Origin: an uncultured Ectothiorhodospiraceae bacterium
GTDB taxonomy: Bacteria > Pseudomonadota > Gammaproteobacteria > UBA6429 > Thiohalophilaceae
Assembly (NCBI GenBank): GCA_947258695.1
Contig: CAMYJG010000005.1
Span: 1-64,000 of the forward strand
Reading direction: 5' to 3'
Length of the DNA: 64,000 bases
Shown here: in pieces, positions 18,732-29,027 of the stretch
Position numbering within the stretch: the first letter of the stretch is position 1
Layout of the letters: the number at the start of each line of letters is the position of its first letter
Program-made: the position numbers and the translations under genes
Notes under the pieces: model-generated
The model's input: the letters and a program-made list of their open reading frames with translations, nothing else
What the model was told of the DNA's origin: nothing
Databases searched by the model: none

Positions 18732-20936
18732 TTACTCCTTGCTTACGCTTATTAAATCCGGAATACTTTTTTCAATTCGTTGACATATTATTCGCATTTC
18801 TATTAACAGCTTATCTACTTCTACTTCATTTTCTCGCATTGTTTCATATTCAAGTCCACGGGCAATTTCTGTAATTATGGGATAACCCATGGAAGTACCC
18901 ACTCCTTTTATTTTATGCAGAATATCCTTCATTCTTCCCCAATTTTTTTCTGCCTTATATTTTTCTACTGCCTCTATTCGCTCCGGCAGAGCTTTAATAA
19001 ATTTTAATATTACTGCCTGCATTCTCTGGTTACGTTTAGAAAATATATCTGAAGATATTTTTTCATCGTTTATTTCTTTATTTTCTATCCTCAGGTACTT
19101 ATAAATCTCCTGGTATATTTCTTCTTTATTCACTGGCTTAGTTAAAAAGCCATCACATCCGGCAGCAATACACATATCATAATCACTTTTCATTGCATTC
19201 GCGGTTAAAGCAACAATCGGCTTTTTATAGTTTTCTTGTCGCAATATTTTCGTTGCTTCGATACCACCCATAACAGGCATTTGCATATCCATAAATATCA
19301 GGTCAAATTCTTTATTTAATGCTTTATCAACTGCTTGCCGCCCATTTTCCACATAGGTAATTTCCGCGCCAATATCAAGAAGCAGTATGGAAAGTAATTG
19401 CTGGTTATCATAATTATCTTCGACAATAAGAATATTTCCTTTTACATCATAAGAATAATCATATTGGTATTTTATATAATTCGTTTTTTCTGGCAATTCA
19501 GGTTCACCAACAATAAGCTGTTGTTGATCTATTTTACCTGTCGCTATGCTTAAACAAAACTGACTGCCAATTCCAAGCAGGCTCTCAACCGTTATGGTCC
19601 CTCCCATTTTTTCAGCAAACCGTTTAGATAGTGATAAACCTAAGCCAGTACCACCAAATTCACGTGTAGTAGATGAATCTGCCTGAATAAAAGCATCAAA
19701 TATTTTTTTACTCTGGTCAATTGTCAGGCCAATACCTGAATCACTGACATTAAAATACATTTTTTCATTTTCAATATCGGCTTTTAGTTTTATTACGACT
19801 TTTCCTGCCTTAGTAAATTTTAGTGCATTACTGCATAAATTCAGGATAATTTGTTTTGTTCTTAAAGGATCATTGCATATGAGATTTGGTAACGGGAACT
19901 CATATTCAATGTAAAATTGAATCCCTTTTTCAATAAACTGGCCTTTTATAATTTCCTCTACTTCAGTGACCAGTTCTACAGGTGAGAAGTAGGTTTTCTC
20001 AAAATCCATTTTATTGGCTTCAACCTTAGATATATCTAAAATGTCATTAATAATCGTTAACAGGTGTTTTCCATTTTTAATGATGGTTTTAGTCAGGCTA
20101 ATTCGGTCACTTATTTGTGTTGAACGTTCAGAGAGAGCTTCAGCAAAGCCAATAATTGATGTAAGTGGGGTACGAATTTCATGACTCATAATCGCCAGGA
20201 ACTCTGATTTTGTCCTTGTTGCTTCAAGTGCCTGATTAGAAACATCCTGAAGTTGTTTATTTTTTGCTACCAACTGCTGATTTTTTTCATTTATCATTTT
20301 CGACATAATACGAGTTATCAGCCAGGCAAGTAAAAAGATAATACTGCCAAAAATGATCGACAAAGAAACCGTCGTTTTGTATTCTGCCTTACTTTTTTCT
20401 ACAAACTTATTCGTATTTTCATTTTGCAGGTTTATAAGATCAGCCAATAAACTATATAATCTTTTTTGTGATGTCTGGGCCCGCAAAATTAAATTTCGCC
20501 CTTCAGCAGAGCTTTGTTCTTCAAAAATAATCTCTACCGCTTTGGTATTTATGTCTTCAGCAAATTGAACATGATTTACTATTGCATCCAGCATTAATTT
20601 TTCTTGTTTATTTATTGGGTATTTTAGTAACTTCTCGCGTTCTTCGCGAAATATGCCTGCCAACTCAAAAAAACGTAGTCTGCTTTCTTCTCGTTCGAAA
20701 TCATCTTCCATCGACATCATTTCAGACATTAGAATTTGACGTTGCCTGATAGAGTCACGCATAAGAACAACATGAACTATTTTTTTACTGTTTATTGCCA
20801 TCGCATCTGTCATGCTGAATGTGACATTGCGTAATTGATACAACGAAAAAAGGCCAAATAACAGCACCAGCAAAAGCATGCTGGTAAAACCGGCTTTTAC
20901 AGCGACATTGGTATTTTTTAATTCTTTTTTATTCAT
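18732..20936 (-). CDS. Hybrid sensor histidine kinase (TM sensor-HisKA-HATPase-REC-Hpt)
   Basis: MSHEIRTPLTSIIGFAEAL; GGTGLGLSLSKRFAE; REC DMQMPVMGGIEATK; Hpt-like LHKIKGVGTSMGYP. Confidence 0.92.
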   Translation of the reverse strand: MNKKELKNTNVAVKAGFTSMLLLVLLFGLFSLYQLRNVTFSMTDAMAINSKKIVHVVLMRDSIRQRQILMSEMMSMEDDFEREESRLRFFELAGIFREEREKLLKYPINKQEKLMLDAIVNHVQFAEDINTKAVEIIFEEQSSAEGRNLILRAQTSQKRLYSLLADLINLQNENTNKFVEKSKAEYKTTVSLSIIFGSIIFLLAWLITRIMSKMINEKNQQLVAKNKQLQDVSNQALEATRTKSEFLAIMSHEIRTPLTSIIGFAEALSERSTQISDRISLTKTIIKNGKHLLTIINDILDISKVEANKMDFEKTYFSPVELVTEVEEIIKGQFIEKGIQFYIEYEFPLPNLICNDPLRTKQIILNLCSNALKFTKAGKVVIKLKADIENEKMYFNVSDSGIGLTIDQSKKIFDAFIQADSSTTREFGGTGLGLSLSKRFAEKMGGTITVESLLGIGSQFCLSIATGKIDQQQLIVGEPELPEKTNYIKYQYDYSYDVKGNILIVEDNYDNQQLLSILLLDIGAEITYVENGRQAVDKALNKEFDLIFMDMQMPVMGGIEATKILRQENYKKPIVALTANAMKSDYDMCIAAGCDGFLTKPVNKEEIYQEIYKYLRIENKEINDEKISSDIFSKRNQRMQAVILKFIKALPERIEAVEKYKAEKNWGRMKDILHKIKGVGTSMGYPIITEIARGLEYETMRENEVEVDKLLIEMRIICQRIEKSIPDLISVSKE

Positions 20937-21117
20937 ACACCATAGTCCAAATGTTATACCTTATATATATCATCTTTTTCGGCATAAAAAACATAAACTT
21001 AAATATAGCCGGATAAAAAGTAGATACTAATGTTAACAATAATTAAAAATTAACACCCTTATGATATTTATGCTTTTTCCTGTGATAATCTGCTACCTGT
21101 AACTATGGAGTTAGAAC

Positions 21118-21492
21118 ATGAATAGCAGCAAAAATATTCTAATTATTGATGATATCGAAGAAAATATTGATATTCTTGAGCGCCAGTTAAAAGCGGAAGG
21201 TTTTAATGTTTTAAGCGCCAATGAAGCACCTAAAGGCTTACATATTTTAAAAAATCAACACATTGATTTACTGTTACTGGATATTAATATGCCGGTGCTG
21301 GATGGGATTACCTTATTGGGAAATATCCGGGAAGATAAATCACTCGAACATGTTGCAATTATTATGGTTACCGCTCTGGATGACGTCAAAACCGCACTTG
21401 ACTGCCTTAAAAAAGGAGCTTGTGGCTATATCACCAAACCGTACAGTATGAGCCAGATAAACCAGCAGATTGAACACTGCTTTAACCGATAA
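21118..21492 (+). CDS. Single-domain response regulator (REC)
   Basis: ILIIDDIEENIDILERQL, LLLLDINMPVLDGITLL, GYITKPYS. Confidence 0.9.
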   Translation: MNSSKNILIIDDIEENIDILERQLKAEGFNVLSANEAPKGLHILKNQHIDLLLLDINMPVLDGITLLGNIREDKSLEHVAIIMVTALDDVKTALDCLKKGACGYITKPYSMSQINQQIEHCFNR

Positions 21493-21516
21493 ATTTTGCT
21501 TGAGGATAATATGTAG

Positions 21517-21717
21517 CAGGGACGTTGTTTATGTGGAAAAGTAAAATTCACTATTACTGGAAACATCAATAATATCGTTCATTGTCATTGCTCCCGTTGC
21601 AGAAAATTTCAGGGAAGCGCCTTTGCTACCAATGGAAATACTGAAACAGCAGACTTTAGCTTTTTATATGGTGAGGATAATCTCAGCGAATATAAAAAAT
21701 ATGTCAGCAATAAATAA
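21517..21717 (+). pseudogene. Truncated glutathione-dependent formaldehyde-activating (GFA)-like enzyme fragment
   Basis: Manual translation QGRCLCGKVKFTITGNINNIVHCHCSRCRKFQGSAFATNGNTETADFSFLYGEDNLSEYKKYVSNK*; the upstream ATG is followed at once by TAG. Confidence 0.7.
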
Positions 21718-22490
21718 TTAAAGTTATCCACATTAGCAGGAATCGGGGATGAATTATTTGAAGACCACAAAGCTGAACGTGTCGAGATTGATTTTGCTTC
21801 TAGTGAATGTTTTATATCCAACATGTTATCTGTAAATTCAATACTAAAAAAATCACAAATTGTTTGAATTGTTTCTGTTTCGTTAACAACAAAGTCTTCA
21901 AAACGAATTGTTAATACCTTAGCAGGATGTTGAACCATTATCTCGTTTGCTTTATTACATGAATCAATCCATGACTCTGTATTTAACATGGTATCAAAAT
22001 CATGAATAATGGCTTTGTTCATACTTGCGATTTGGGCTCGCGGATCACGAACGACATTAAGAAACTTCATTTCCGGAAATATTTTAAGCAAATCATCTGC
22101 GTAATAAACACTATCGAGTGATTTATCCATTACTACAGATGCATTTTTCGTACGTCCTGCTTCAAATAACATTTCCCATACAATGCGATGAATGCTTCTC
22201 GGCTCTTCTTTAATATTTTCAAAAATTTCAACGGGATCAAGAGAAATCTCTGGCCATTTAACCATTAAACCTGCCTGCAAACCGATAACATCGACGGTTA
22301 ACTGGAAATAATTATTATCGTTTGAGAGATCACCATAAAGCTCCAGTAGTGGCATAAAATCAACGATGTGTAACGGGTAAGGTGCATAGAAATCCGGGTT
22401 CTTATTTAAACGAAGTCGTAATGCATGGCTACCACAACGTCGGAGCGGGATCATTAAAACCGGGCGGGGCTTTACTTCAGGCTGTGTCAT
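21609..22490 (-). CDS. Sulfotransferase family protein, probably 3'-truncated
   Basis: PLRRCGSHALRLRLNKNPDF (PAPS-loop-like), FLNVVRDPRAQIASM, IRFEDFVVNE; the last ~36 aa are antisense to the GFA fragment. Confidence 0.75.
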   Translation of the reverse strand: MTQPEVKPRPVLMIPLRRCGSHALRLRLNKNPDFYAPYPLHIVDFMPLLELYGDLSNDNNYFQLTVDVIGLQAGLMVKWPEISLDPVEIFENIKEEPRSIHRIVWEMLFEAGRTKNASVVMDKSLDSVYYADDLLKIFPEMKFLNVVRDPRAQIASMNKAIIHDFDTMLNTESWIDSCNKANEIMVQHPAKVLTIRFEDFVVNETETIQTICDFFSIEFTDNMLDIKHSLEAKSISTRSALWSSNNSSPIPANVDNFNYLLLTYFLYSLRLSSPYKKLKSAVSVFPLVAKALP

Positions 22491-22719
22491 TGAGATATCC
22501 TTCTTGATTATCCATCGAGCGTGTTTAAAGATGGACTATGAATAAGGAGGTTTCAAATCTATAAAATGATATTTGTGATCTCTACAGCAAAATTACATCA
22601 GCACTTAGTGTGTGAAAAATATTTATTCAAGTATTACAAAAAAATTTGTGACGAATTGTTATAAATTACATATCAACATTGAAATCTAGCTGCCTTGTAT
22701 ATAACAAGGCAGCTAAAAG

Positions 22720-23106
22720 TTATTTTAATGCATCACGAACTTTTTCTAATTTACTACGTACTTCTGCAGCAAGTTCTTTTACCCCGTCTTGTTCAACCAG
22801 GGTCAATACTGCCGAAGGATCCATAAATGCAACCGTAACGCTACCGTCTTCTTCTTCACGAACAAGAACGTTACATGGCAGTAATAAACCAATGTCCGGT
22901 TCAGCTGTAATTGCCTGGTTAGCTAATACAGGATTGCACGCACCTAAAATAGTATAAGGGCGTTTATCAAGATCCAGTTTTTTCTTCATAACCGCTTTAA
23001 CATTAATTTCAGTTAAAACACCAAAACCTTCTTTCGATAATTCTTCCGTTACTTTTGCGATAGCATCATCAAAGCTACCTGAAAATGTTGTACTGAATCC
23101 GTACAT
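22720..23106 (-). CDS. DUF302 domain protein
   Basis: [40 protein letters not shown] ... [11 protein letters not shown]. Confidence 0.9.
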   Translation of the reverse strand: MYGFSTTFSGSFDDAIAKVTEELSKEGFGVLTEINVKAVMKKKLDLDKRPYTILGACNPVLANQAITAEPDIGLLLPCNVLVREEEDGSVTVAFMDPSAVLTLVEQDGVKELAAEVRSKLEKVRDALK

Positions 23107-23142
23107 AACTGTCTCCTAAATCATGTATTTATAAGGGTGAAA

Positions 23143-23610
23143 TTATTTCTCCTGATGAAACCGATTATACCATGTAGCATAAATTTCATCAGGCCACAGG
23201 GCTTTAACCCAGGTTAAAATATCATTTATTTCCTGGTTAGATAGCTTATCTTTCCAGGCCGGCATATTCCCACCTATCTTTGCAGTGCCATTTTTAATCG
23301 TATCCACAAGCACCTTTGTTGAGTGATGCCATGTGTGCCCTGTTCCATTTAACGGCGGTGCCGGAAATTTGCCATCCTCATCTACTTTTCTCCAATCAGG
23401 ATTACCTTCCCCATTTTTTCCATGGCATACAGCACAATTTTTCTGATACAGTTTTTGCCCACGTGAAAACTCCCGCAGATTAACATCTCGTTTTATCTCT
23501 AACTCTGGAGCTGGAACTGGAACTATTACTTCTAATTCTTTGACGTCATCATTACAGGCTATTAAAAAAAATGAACTTGATAATATCATCGCGAATAATC
23601 TTATTTTCAT
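23143..23610 (-). CDS. Class I cytochrome c lipoprotein
   Basis: Lipobox-like ACN, heme motif CAVCH, NMPAWKDKLSNQEINDILTWVKALWP. Confidence 0.88.
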   Translation of the reverse strand: MKIRLFAMILSSSFFLIACNDDVKELEVIVPVPAPELEIKRDVNLREFSRGQKLYQKNCAVCHGKNGEGNPDWRKVDEDGKFPAPPLNGTGHTWHHSTKVLVDTIKNGTAKIGGNMPAWKDKLSNQEINDILTWVKALWPDEIYATWYNRFHQEK

Positions 23611-23613
23611 TAT

Positions 23614-24306
23614 TTAACTACTTTCATAAGAATTTGTTGTTAATTTCTTGATTAATATTGGAATAAGTGTAATAAACCCTAAAAGAAAGAGCGCTATTGC
23701 AATACTTTCCAACTCACCATCTTGAACTTCACTACCAAGATGAGCAAGAATAAAACTAATTGGAATTATCCCCATCAAAGTCGCGAGTAAAAACCGCCAA
23801 AAAGTTAGCTGCGTTAAACCAGCAGCGTAACTAATCACATCAAATGAAATAAAAGGAGCCAGTCGTGTTACAAAGACAATCATCATTAATGTATTTTGTG
23901 ACCCTATGATTTTTACAGGGAAGTGTGAATGTAATTTTCTGCTAACATAATCATAACCAAGTTTCCTTGCAACGATAAATGCGATTAATGCTCCTAAGAC
24001 AGCGCCAAAAACAACATAAATTGTGCCTAGCGTATGTCCATATAATGCACCAGAAACAAGTGCAATTGGTGCACTAGGTATCGGGCTAATTATAATTGCA
24101 CTGGCAAGTAAAAAAATAATAATAAATGGACCAAACAATCCGAGTTGTTGGATAACAACCTGGGTTTTATCTCGGTTTTCAAAAACCTCTAACCATCCTA
24201 TTTCAGATGCCAGAAAAAACAATAATATTGTAGATAGTAAAAAGCAGATGAAAAATAGTAATTTTTTTATTTCGTCATTATTTGTAATTTTAAAGTTATT
24301 TTTCAT
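23614..24306 (-). CDS. TVP38/TMEM64 family membrane protein
   Basis: SALYGHTLGTIYVVFGAVLGALIAFIVARKLG, RLAPFISFDVISYAAGLT. Confidence 0.87.
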   Translation of the reverse strand: MKNNFKITNNDEIKKLLFFICFLLSTILLFFLASEIGWLEVFENRDKTQVVIQQLGLFGPFIIIFLLASAIIISPIPSAPIALVSGALYGHTLGTIYVVFGAVLGALIAFIVARKLGYDYVSRKLHSHFPVKIIGSQNTLMMIVFVTRLAPFISFDVISYAAGLTQLTFWRFLLATLMGIIPISFILAHLGSEVQDGELESIAIALFLLGFITLIPILIKKLTTNSYESS

Positions 24307-24510
24307 CTCGCTTACTTTAATTTACATCTAATCATTACAACTCAGAGCATTAATCATATTCATTATAGTGCCATGTTGAATAAAAAAATATCTTAATCTT
24401 AATAGAATATTTATGAATAGGATAAATGAATGAAAATTCCAATAATATTACCGCTATAAACCATGCATAACATGACTTATAGCGGCTGGAGCAATTTACG
24501 ATTAATAATA

Positions 24511-24807
24511 CTAATTACTCATTTGCAGGAAGGCAATAATATCCCGGGTTTCCTGCCCCGTCAGTCCTGCCCGGATTCGCATGTGATAAGTTGTAGTTAT
24601 CCACTGATCATCACGTAACTCCTTTGGATCACGTGCATTATGACAGCGCATACAATTATCAACCCATGATTTAGCTCCACGTGCAGCATCGCCCCCTTCT
24701 GTATTTGGTTTTTCTGCTGCGAATCCAGTGTTAAGCAACGTTGTAGTTGCCAGCAAAAATACTGCCGCAACGATGGATTTAACTGTATTGTGTGATTGTT
24801 TTTTCAT
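24511..24807 (-). CDS. Small periplasmic cytochrome c-like protein
   Basis: Signal peptide and CMRCH heme motif. Confidence 0.8.
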   Translation of the reverse strand: MKKQSHNTVKSIVAAVFLLATTTLLNTGFAAEKPNTEGGDAARGAKSWVDNCMRCHNARDPKELRDDQWITTTYHMRIRAGLTGQETRDIIAFLQMSN

Positions 24808-24818
24808 TTGACTACTCC

Positions 24819-25961
24819 TTAGAAACCGTACGCAAGTTGAACCAAGGTGCGATCACTTGCTGTTAGGCCAGCATTTGGGTTTTCGTTAATTTCAAAATTC
24901 AATTTGCCAATAAAGTTACTTGAAAAGACATAGTTAACTCCGATAGCAGTTTGATTACGATCTTGACTTGCATGTGGGGTATCATAATCACTGAGTCGCA
25001 GAGCTGCTTCCCAGTTGGAATTATTGAATTTATATGCAGCTTGTACATACCATGCAACCCATTCACCGCCTGTTGGCGCTACACTTGTTACATCGTCACC
25101 GACTTCCTGCTTGATATATTCACCACGGATATCAAACCCCACTACTCGCCATGCAAAATCAAAACCAAGCGCATCATAACTTCTACCTGGTTCATAAGTA
25201 TAACTACCGGAACTTCCCTGTCTGATTGAGGTTTCACCGCTAGCCGCAGATAAGCCGATATCTAGTTGCTGTTCAGGGAAAAATAATCCATAACGTCCTC
25301 CCACAACTTTTTTACCTTCACCATCCTTGTTTAATCCCGGTGTTTCAATCATTTCTATTTCATCTGGGGCTTCCAATTCCAAGGTTGGACCATTTCCCAC
25401 GTATAACGCGTAATTGCTGGTACCGTTACCTGTTTTAAACCCTCCTTTCACCATAATGCCAACTTCAGCATTCGGTGCAGCCTGATCATGACCAAAGCCG
25501 ACAGGGGCTGATGCCATTTTGTTAATCCATGAGGGATGCAGGTTTTGACGGAATTGTCCCAGTGGGCTAAGGAACTTGCCCACAATTAATGCAGCATAAT
25601 CATTCATGAAGTAGTCAATTGTCAGGTAGTCAACGCCAACTTCAGATTTACCCCCCTCATCAATGCCAATTTCAAGCTCAGCTTCGAGCATAACCATATC
25701 TGAAAACTGGTAATGAAAGATGGGGGAGAATGTTCCAACATTAAATGAACCTGACTCGGCTTCTGTATCGACATAACCAACGTCCGCATAGCCTGCCAGA
25801 TGGACTAATGTTTTGGGTGCTTTCCACTCTTCCCATTCTTTTGCTTTTGTGTTTAATGCATCTACTTCGGATCTTAATTTTTCTAACTCACTCGCTGCCG
25901 TGGCAGAGGTGCTTACCGCTAAGCCCAGCATACACGCCAGTGTTATTAATTTAATTTTCAT
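24819..25961 (-). CDS. Outer-membrane porin
   Basis: Signal peptide, short coiled coil, beta-barrel, terminal ...LVQLAYGF. Confidence 0.8.
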   Translation of the reverse strand: MKIKLITLACMLGLAVSTSATAASELEKLRSEVDALNTKAKEWEEWKAPKTLVHLAGYADVGYVDTEAESGSFNVGTFSPIFHYQFSDMVMLEAELEIGIDEGGKSEVGVDYLTIDYFMNDYAALIVGKFLSPLGQFRQNLHPSWINKMASAPVGFGHDQAAPNAEVGIMVKGGFKTGNGTSNYALYVGNGPTLELEAPDEIEMIETPGLNKDGEGKKVVGGRYGLFFPEQQLDIGLSAASGETSIRQGSSGSYTYEPGRSYDALGFDFAWRVVGFDIRGEYIKQEVGDDVTSVAPTGGEWVAWYVQAAYKFNNSNWEAALRLSDYDTPHASQDRNQTAIGVNYVFSSNFIGKLNFEINENPNAGLTASDRTLVQLAYGF

Positions 25962-26053
25962 GACGAAAACCTCACAGTTAAGTTTACTGAAATCTTTTTA
26001 TTGCTATTTGTCTGGTATTTCCTGGCATACATGCATGCCACTAAATTTTGAAA

Positions 26054-26458
26054 TTAAACAATCAGTAATCGAGGAGGTCTAATCGAGGGTTGCTGTGAGA
26101 CAGCAATAAATGTTTTGAGATTTGCAGGAGAAAGGGAATTACGCTGGTTTATTAAATCCAGAGATATATCAAATGAAAGAGTGAACAAACCGGCTGTATA
26201 GCAGCTATTATGGCAGTCAAGATTGACATCTTTACAATGCGAACATGATGTTGCTTGTACCTCATCTTCTATTATTGAATCTGTTTTGTGGGAATGCTCA
26301 TGATGGCTCATTACCATTTCACTACATGGTACATGATTCATTGAAACCGGCATAGTCAGTGCTTTAACTTGTAACACAACAAGCTGTAATCCAATAATCA
26401 GCAAAAGCGATTTTAGGATTCTTGAATGCTGCCAGTTTTTATTATTTATTAAACCCAT
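26054..26458 (-). CDS. Small exported His/Cys-rich protein of unknown function
   Basis: N-terminal hydrophobic segment; HHEHSHK, CSHCKDVNLDCHNSC; C-term RPPRLLIV. Confidence 0.55.
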   Translation of the reverse strand: MGLINNKNWQHSRILKSLLLIIGLQLVVLQVKALTMPVSMNHVPCSEMVMSHHEHSHKTDSIIEDEVQATSCSHCKDVNLDCHNSCYTAGLFTLSFDISLDLINQRNSLSPANLKTFIAVSQQPSIRPPRLLIV

Positions 26459-26617
26459 GATATGTATGTCTGTTAGTGTAGGTTAATTATAATATTAGTA
26501 TTTACTTGTTTCCATTGATCCAGATCAATTAATATATAGATTTTAAAAATAACATATAACCTACTGATTTTGTAAGTTTTTTTAAGGCGATGATCCTGAC
26601 TTACAAGATAATATTAT

Positions 26618-26800
26618 TTAGTGGTGGTGGTGGCCATGACTCGATTGTTGACGTTCCAGATTATCCAGTTCAGTTTCTTCAAGATAATGTATAAAAGCCC
26701 GCTTTAACTTCTCACCCCAGCCAGCAACCAGCTTTTCATCTGTGCCTTCAATGGTTGTTTTAATTTGTGTTTGAAATAAATTTTGGTAAGCATCTGTCTC
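26618..26800 (-). pseudogene. Truncated paralog of the C-terminal half of the 28529..29026 gene, with HGHHHH tail
   Basis: Manual translation ...QIKTTIEGTDEKLVAGWGEKLKRAFIHYLEETELDNLERQQSSHGHHHH* versus QIETTIENTGENLATGWGEKLKRAFIHYFEETELDTLEQQHKNNRSCHE*. Confidence 0.75.
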
Positions 26801-27033
26801 TCTTTGTTCGTTTTTCCTAATTATTGATACAATAAATGAGGTATAAGCAATGAGCCTTCTTTACTGATAGCATTGCTACGGTAACTTGACTATATATATT
26901 CAATCGAGTCAGCCCCTGAGATATACCGCTTTCGGTCATTGGCAGGCGGTGAGGATGTTGACTCAATCTTCTTCAAATTACGAAAAGTAGACAATCAACG
27001 CCATGTATCTCTTTGTCTGCATAGAAGAAGTTG

Positions 27034-28347
27034 TTAGTCCTGCTTCCTGAGGAATACTGTTTCGACTATCGCGATGAGTGCCATGCCGGTTATCGCCACA
27101 CCTACTACCAGCGGGTCAGAAATTACTTTGACCCAGAGAAATCCGCCAAGCACCAATAAGTCAAGCATAATTGCTATGACCAGAATAAATAAATTTGCAT
27201 GAATGTCTTTGCGTAAATAGCGCAGTATTCCCCAGTGTACAGCTATATCCATGATCAAATAGAAAATAATCCCCAATGCGGCAATTCGCGACAAGTCAAA
27301 AAATGCTGTCAATATCAGACCAAGAACAACCGTGTAGACAAGTGTATGTTTCTGGATGCTGCCCCGCATTCCGAAATGGCTGTGAGGCACCAGTTTCATT
27401 TCAGTGAGCATGGCGAGCATTCTCGATACTGCAAATATACTGGCAATAATACCGCCAGCTGTGGCCAGCATCGCCAGAATTACCGTAAACCAGAGGCCAT
27501 AATCACCAAGTGCCGGTTTCGCAGCGGCAGCCAGGGAGTAATTTTTCGTTTCAATAATCTCACTCAGTGACAAATTGCTGGCCACTGCAAATCCGACTAA
27601 GGTATAAATCACAACACAAAAGGCAATGGAAATAGTAATGGCTCGGCCAACATTTCGATGCGGGTTTATTAGTTCCGAGCCACTATTGGTGATGGTAGTA
27701 AAACCTTTGAATGCAAGAATTCCTAATGCTGTAGCGGCAAGAAAGCCACTCAACGTAGAGCCAGAACCAGGTATTGGCTGGTTAAAATCTACCGCAATAT
27801 TATCCGCAACCCATATGCCGGCCACACCAAAAATTAAGATGCCGCCTATTTTCAGAAAGCCGATAAAAGACGCCACACTTTGGATTAAGCTATTTGCAGA
27901 TAAATTAATCAGGAAGGCGGCCAATAACAGGCCAACACCTAATACTGGAACCATTATCCCATAGTCGCCTGCATCAAAAAGCTGCAGCGTGTATGAACCA
28001 AAGGTTCGAGCCAGAAAGCTTTGTGCAATCACCATAGAGAAATACATCAGCAGCGCATTAAATGCTGTTGGGAGAGAGCTACCATAGGCTTTGTAGAGGT
28101 ACATGCCAATTCCACCTGCCGAGGGGTAGGCATTAGACATTTTCACATAAGAGTAGGCGCTGAATGAAACAATAAGTGCGGCCGAGAGAAACGCCAGGGG
28201 GAAGAGCACCCCAGTCATTTCAGCCATTTGTCCGGTCAAGGCGAAAATACCGGCCCCAATCATCACGCCAGTTCCTAGAGCGATGGCGCCAATCAGTGTC
28301 AGGCTGTTTTCATGATATTTTGGTACTCTATCTTCTGAATGCTCCAT
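27034..28347 (-). CDS. APC superfamily amino-acid permease
   Basis: TLIGAIALGTGVMIGAGIFALTGQMAEMTG; ~12 TM helices. Confidence 0.88.
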   Translation of the reverse strand: MEHSEDRVPKYHENSLTLIGAIALGTGVMIGAGIFALTGQMAEMTGVLFPLAFLSAALIVSFSAYSYVKMSNAYPSAGGIGMYLYKAYGSSLPTAFNALLMYFSMVIAQSFLARTFGSYTLQLFDAGDYGIMVPVLGVGLLLAAFLINLSANSLIQSVASFIGFLKIGGILIFGVAGIWVADNIAVDFNQPIPGSGSTLSGFLAATALGILAFKGFTTITNSGSELINPHRNVGRAITISIAFCVVIYTLVGFAVASNLSLSEIIETKNYSLAAAAKPALGDYGLWFTVILAMLATAGGIIASIFAVSRMLAMLTEMKLVPHSHFGMRGSIQKHTLVYTVVLGLILTAFFDLSRIAALGIIFYLIMDIAVHWGILRYLRKDIHANLFILVIAIMLDLLVLGGFLWVKVISDPLVVGVAITGMALIAIVETVFLRKQD

Positions 28348-28528
28348 AAAAATCTCCATTTAGTGGCAAACTTATCTTAACGCGCTTTATCGCTTGTTAA
28401 GAACTTATACTATGCAATACATATTGCACGAAAACACAATGGAAAAACGGTTATAAATTAATGTAATAAAGTAGTTATCAGTATCTTAATTTTTCTCAGA
28501 ACAAAATACTGTAGCGCGCAATGTTTTT

Positions 28529-29026
28529 TTACTCATGGCATGATCTATTATTCTTATGCTGCTGTTCCAGAGTATCAAGTTCAGTTTCTTCAAAATAATG
28601 TATAAAAGCCCGTTTGAGCTTCTCACCCCAGCCAGTAGCCAGATTTTCACCTGTATTTTCAATGGTTGTTTCAATTTGCTCTATTGTTGCCTCTAATAAA
28701 TCATACGTTATACGAATAGTATTCTTATCAAGAATAACTTCTTTGATGCCCATCATTTTTTTAAGAACAGCATGAATTTTTGTCGCAACATCATCGGGAA
28801 TTGAGGCATCCAGTTTCAAAACTCGGCACCTGATAATACTATTCCCACTCTGTTTCGGAGAAGATTTTCCTGGCAAGCCAGTATATAAATGTGGATTCGC
28901 AGAAAAACGATCCTGACATTGTTGCGAACAAAACGAATATTCAATACCCAGGTATGAAAAAGCGAGCTGACCAATTTCGACTTCCATTTTACAAACAGGA
29001 TCATGCACTGTATTTTTCTGATTCAT
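28529..29026 (-). CDS. YHS-domain protein with HMA-like C-terminal region
   Basis: DPVCKMEVEIGQLAFSYLGIEYSFCSQQCQDRFSANP, then an HMA-like ferredoxin fold (IRCRVLKLDASIPDDVATKIHAVLKKMMGIKEVILDKNTIRITYD). Confidence 0.75.
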   Translation of the reverse strand: MNQKNTVHDPVCKMEVEIGQLAFSYLGIEYSFCSQQCQDRFSANPHLYTGLPGKSSPKQSGNSIIRCRVLKLDASIPDDVATKIHAVLKKMMGIKEVILDKNTIRITYDLLEATIEQIETTIENTGENLATGWGEKLKRAFIHYFEETELDTLEQQHKNNRSCHE

Positions 29027-29027
29027 A

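Noticed and set aside
26618-26637. GGTGGTGGTGG run as a microsatellite or engineered His-tag
   Set aside because: It encodes the natural HGHHHH tail of the truncated paralog; nearby sequence is homologous to the 28529 gene, so no sign of engineering.
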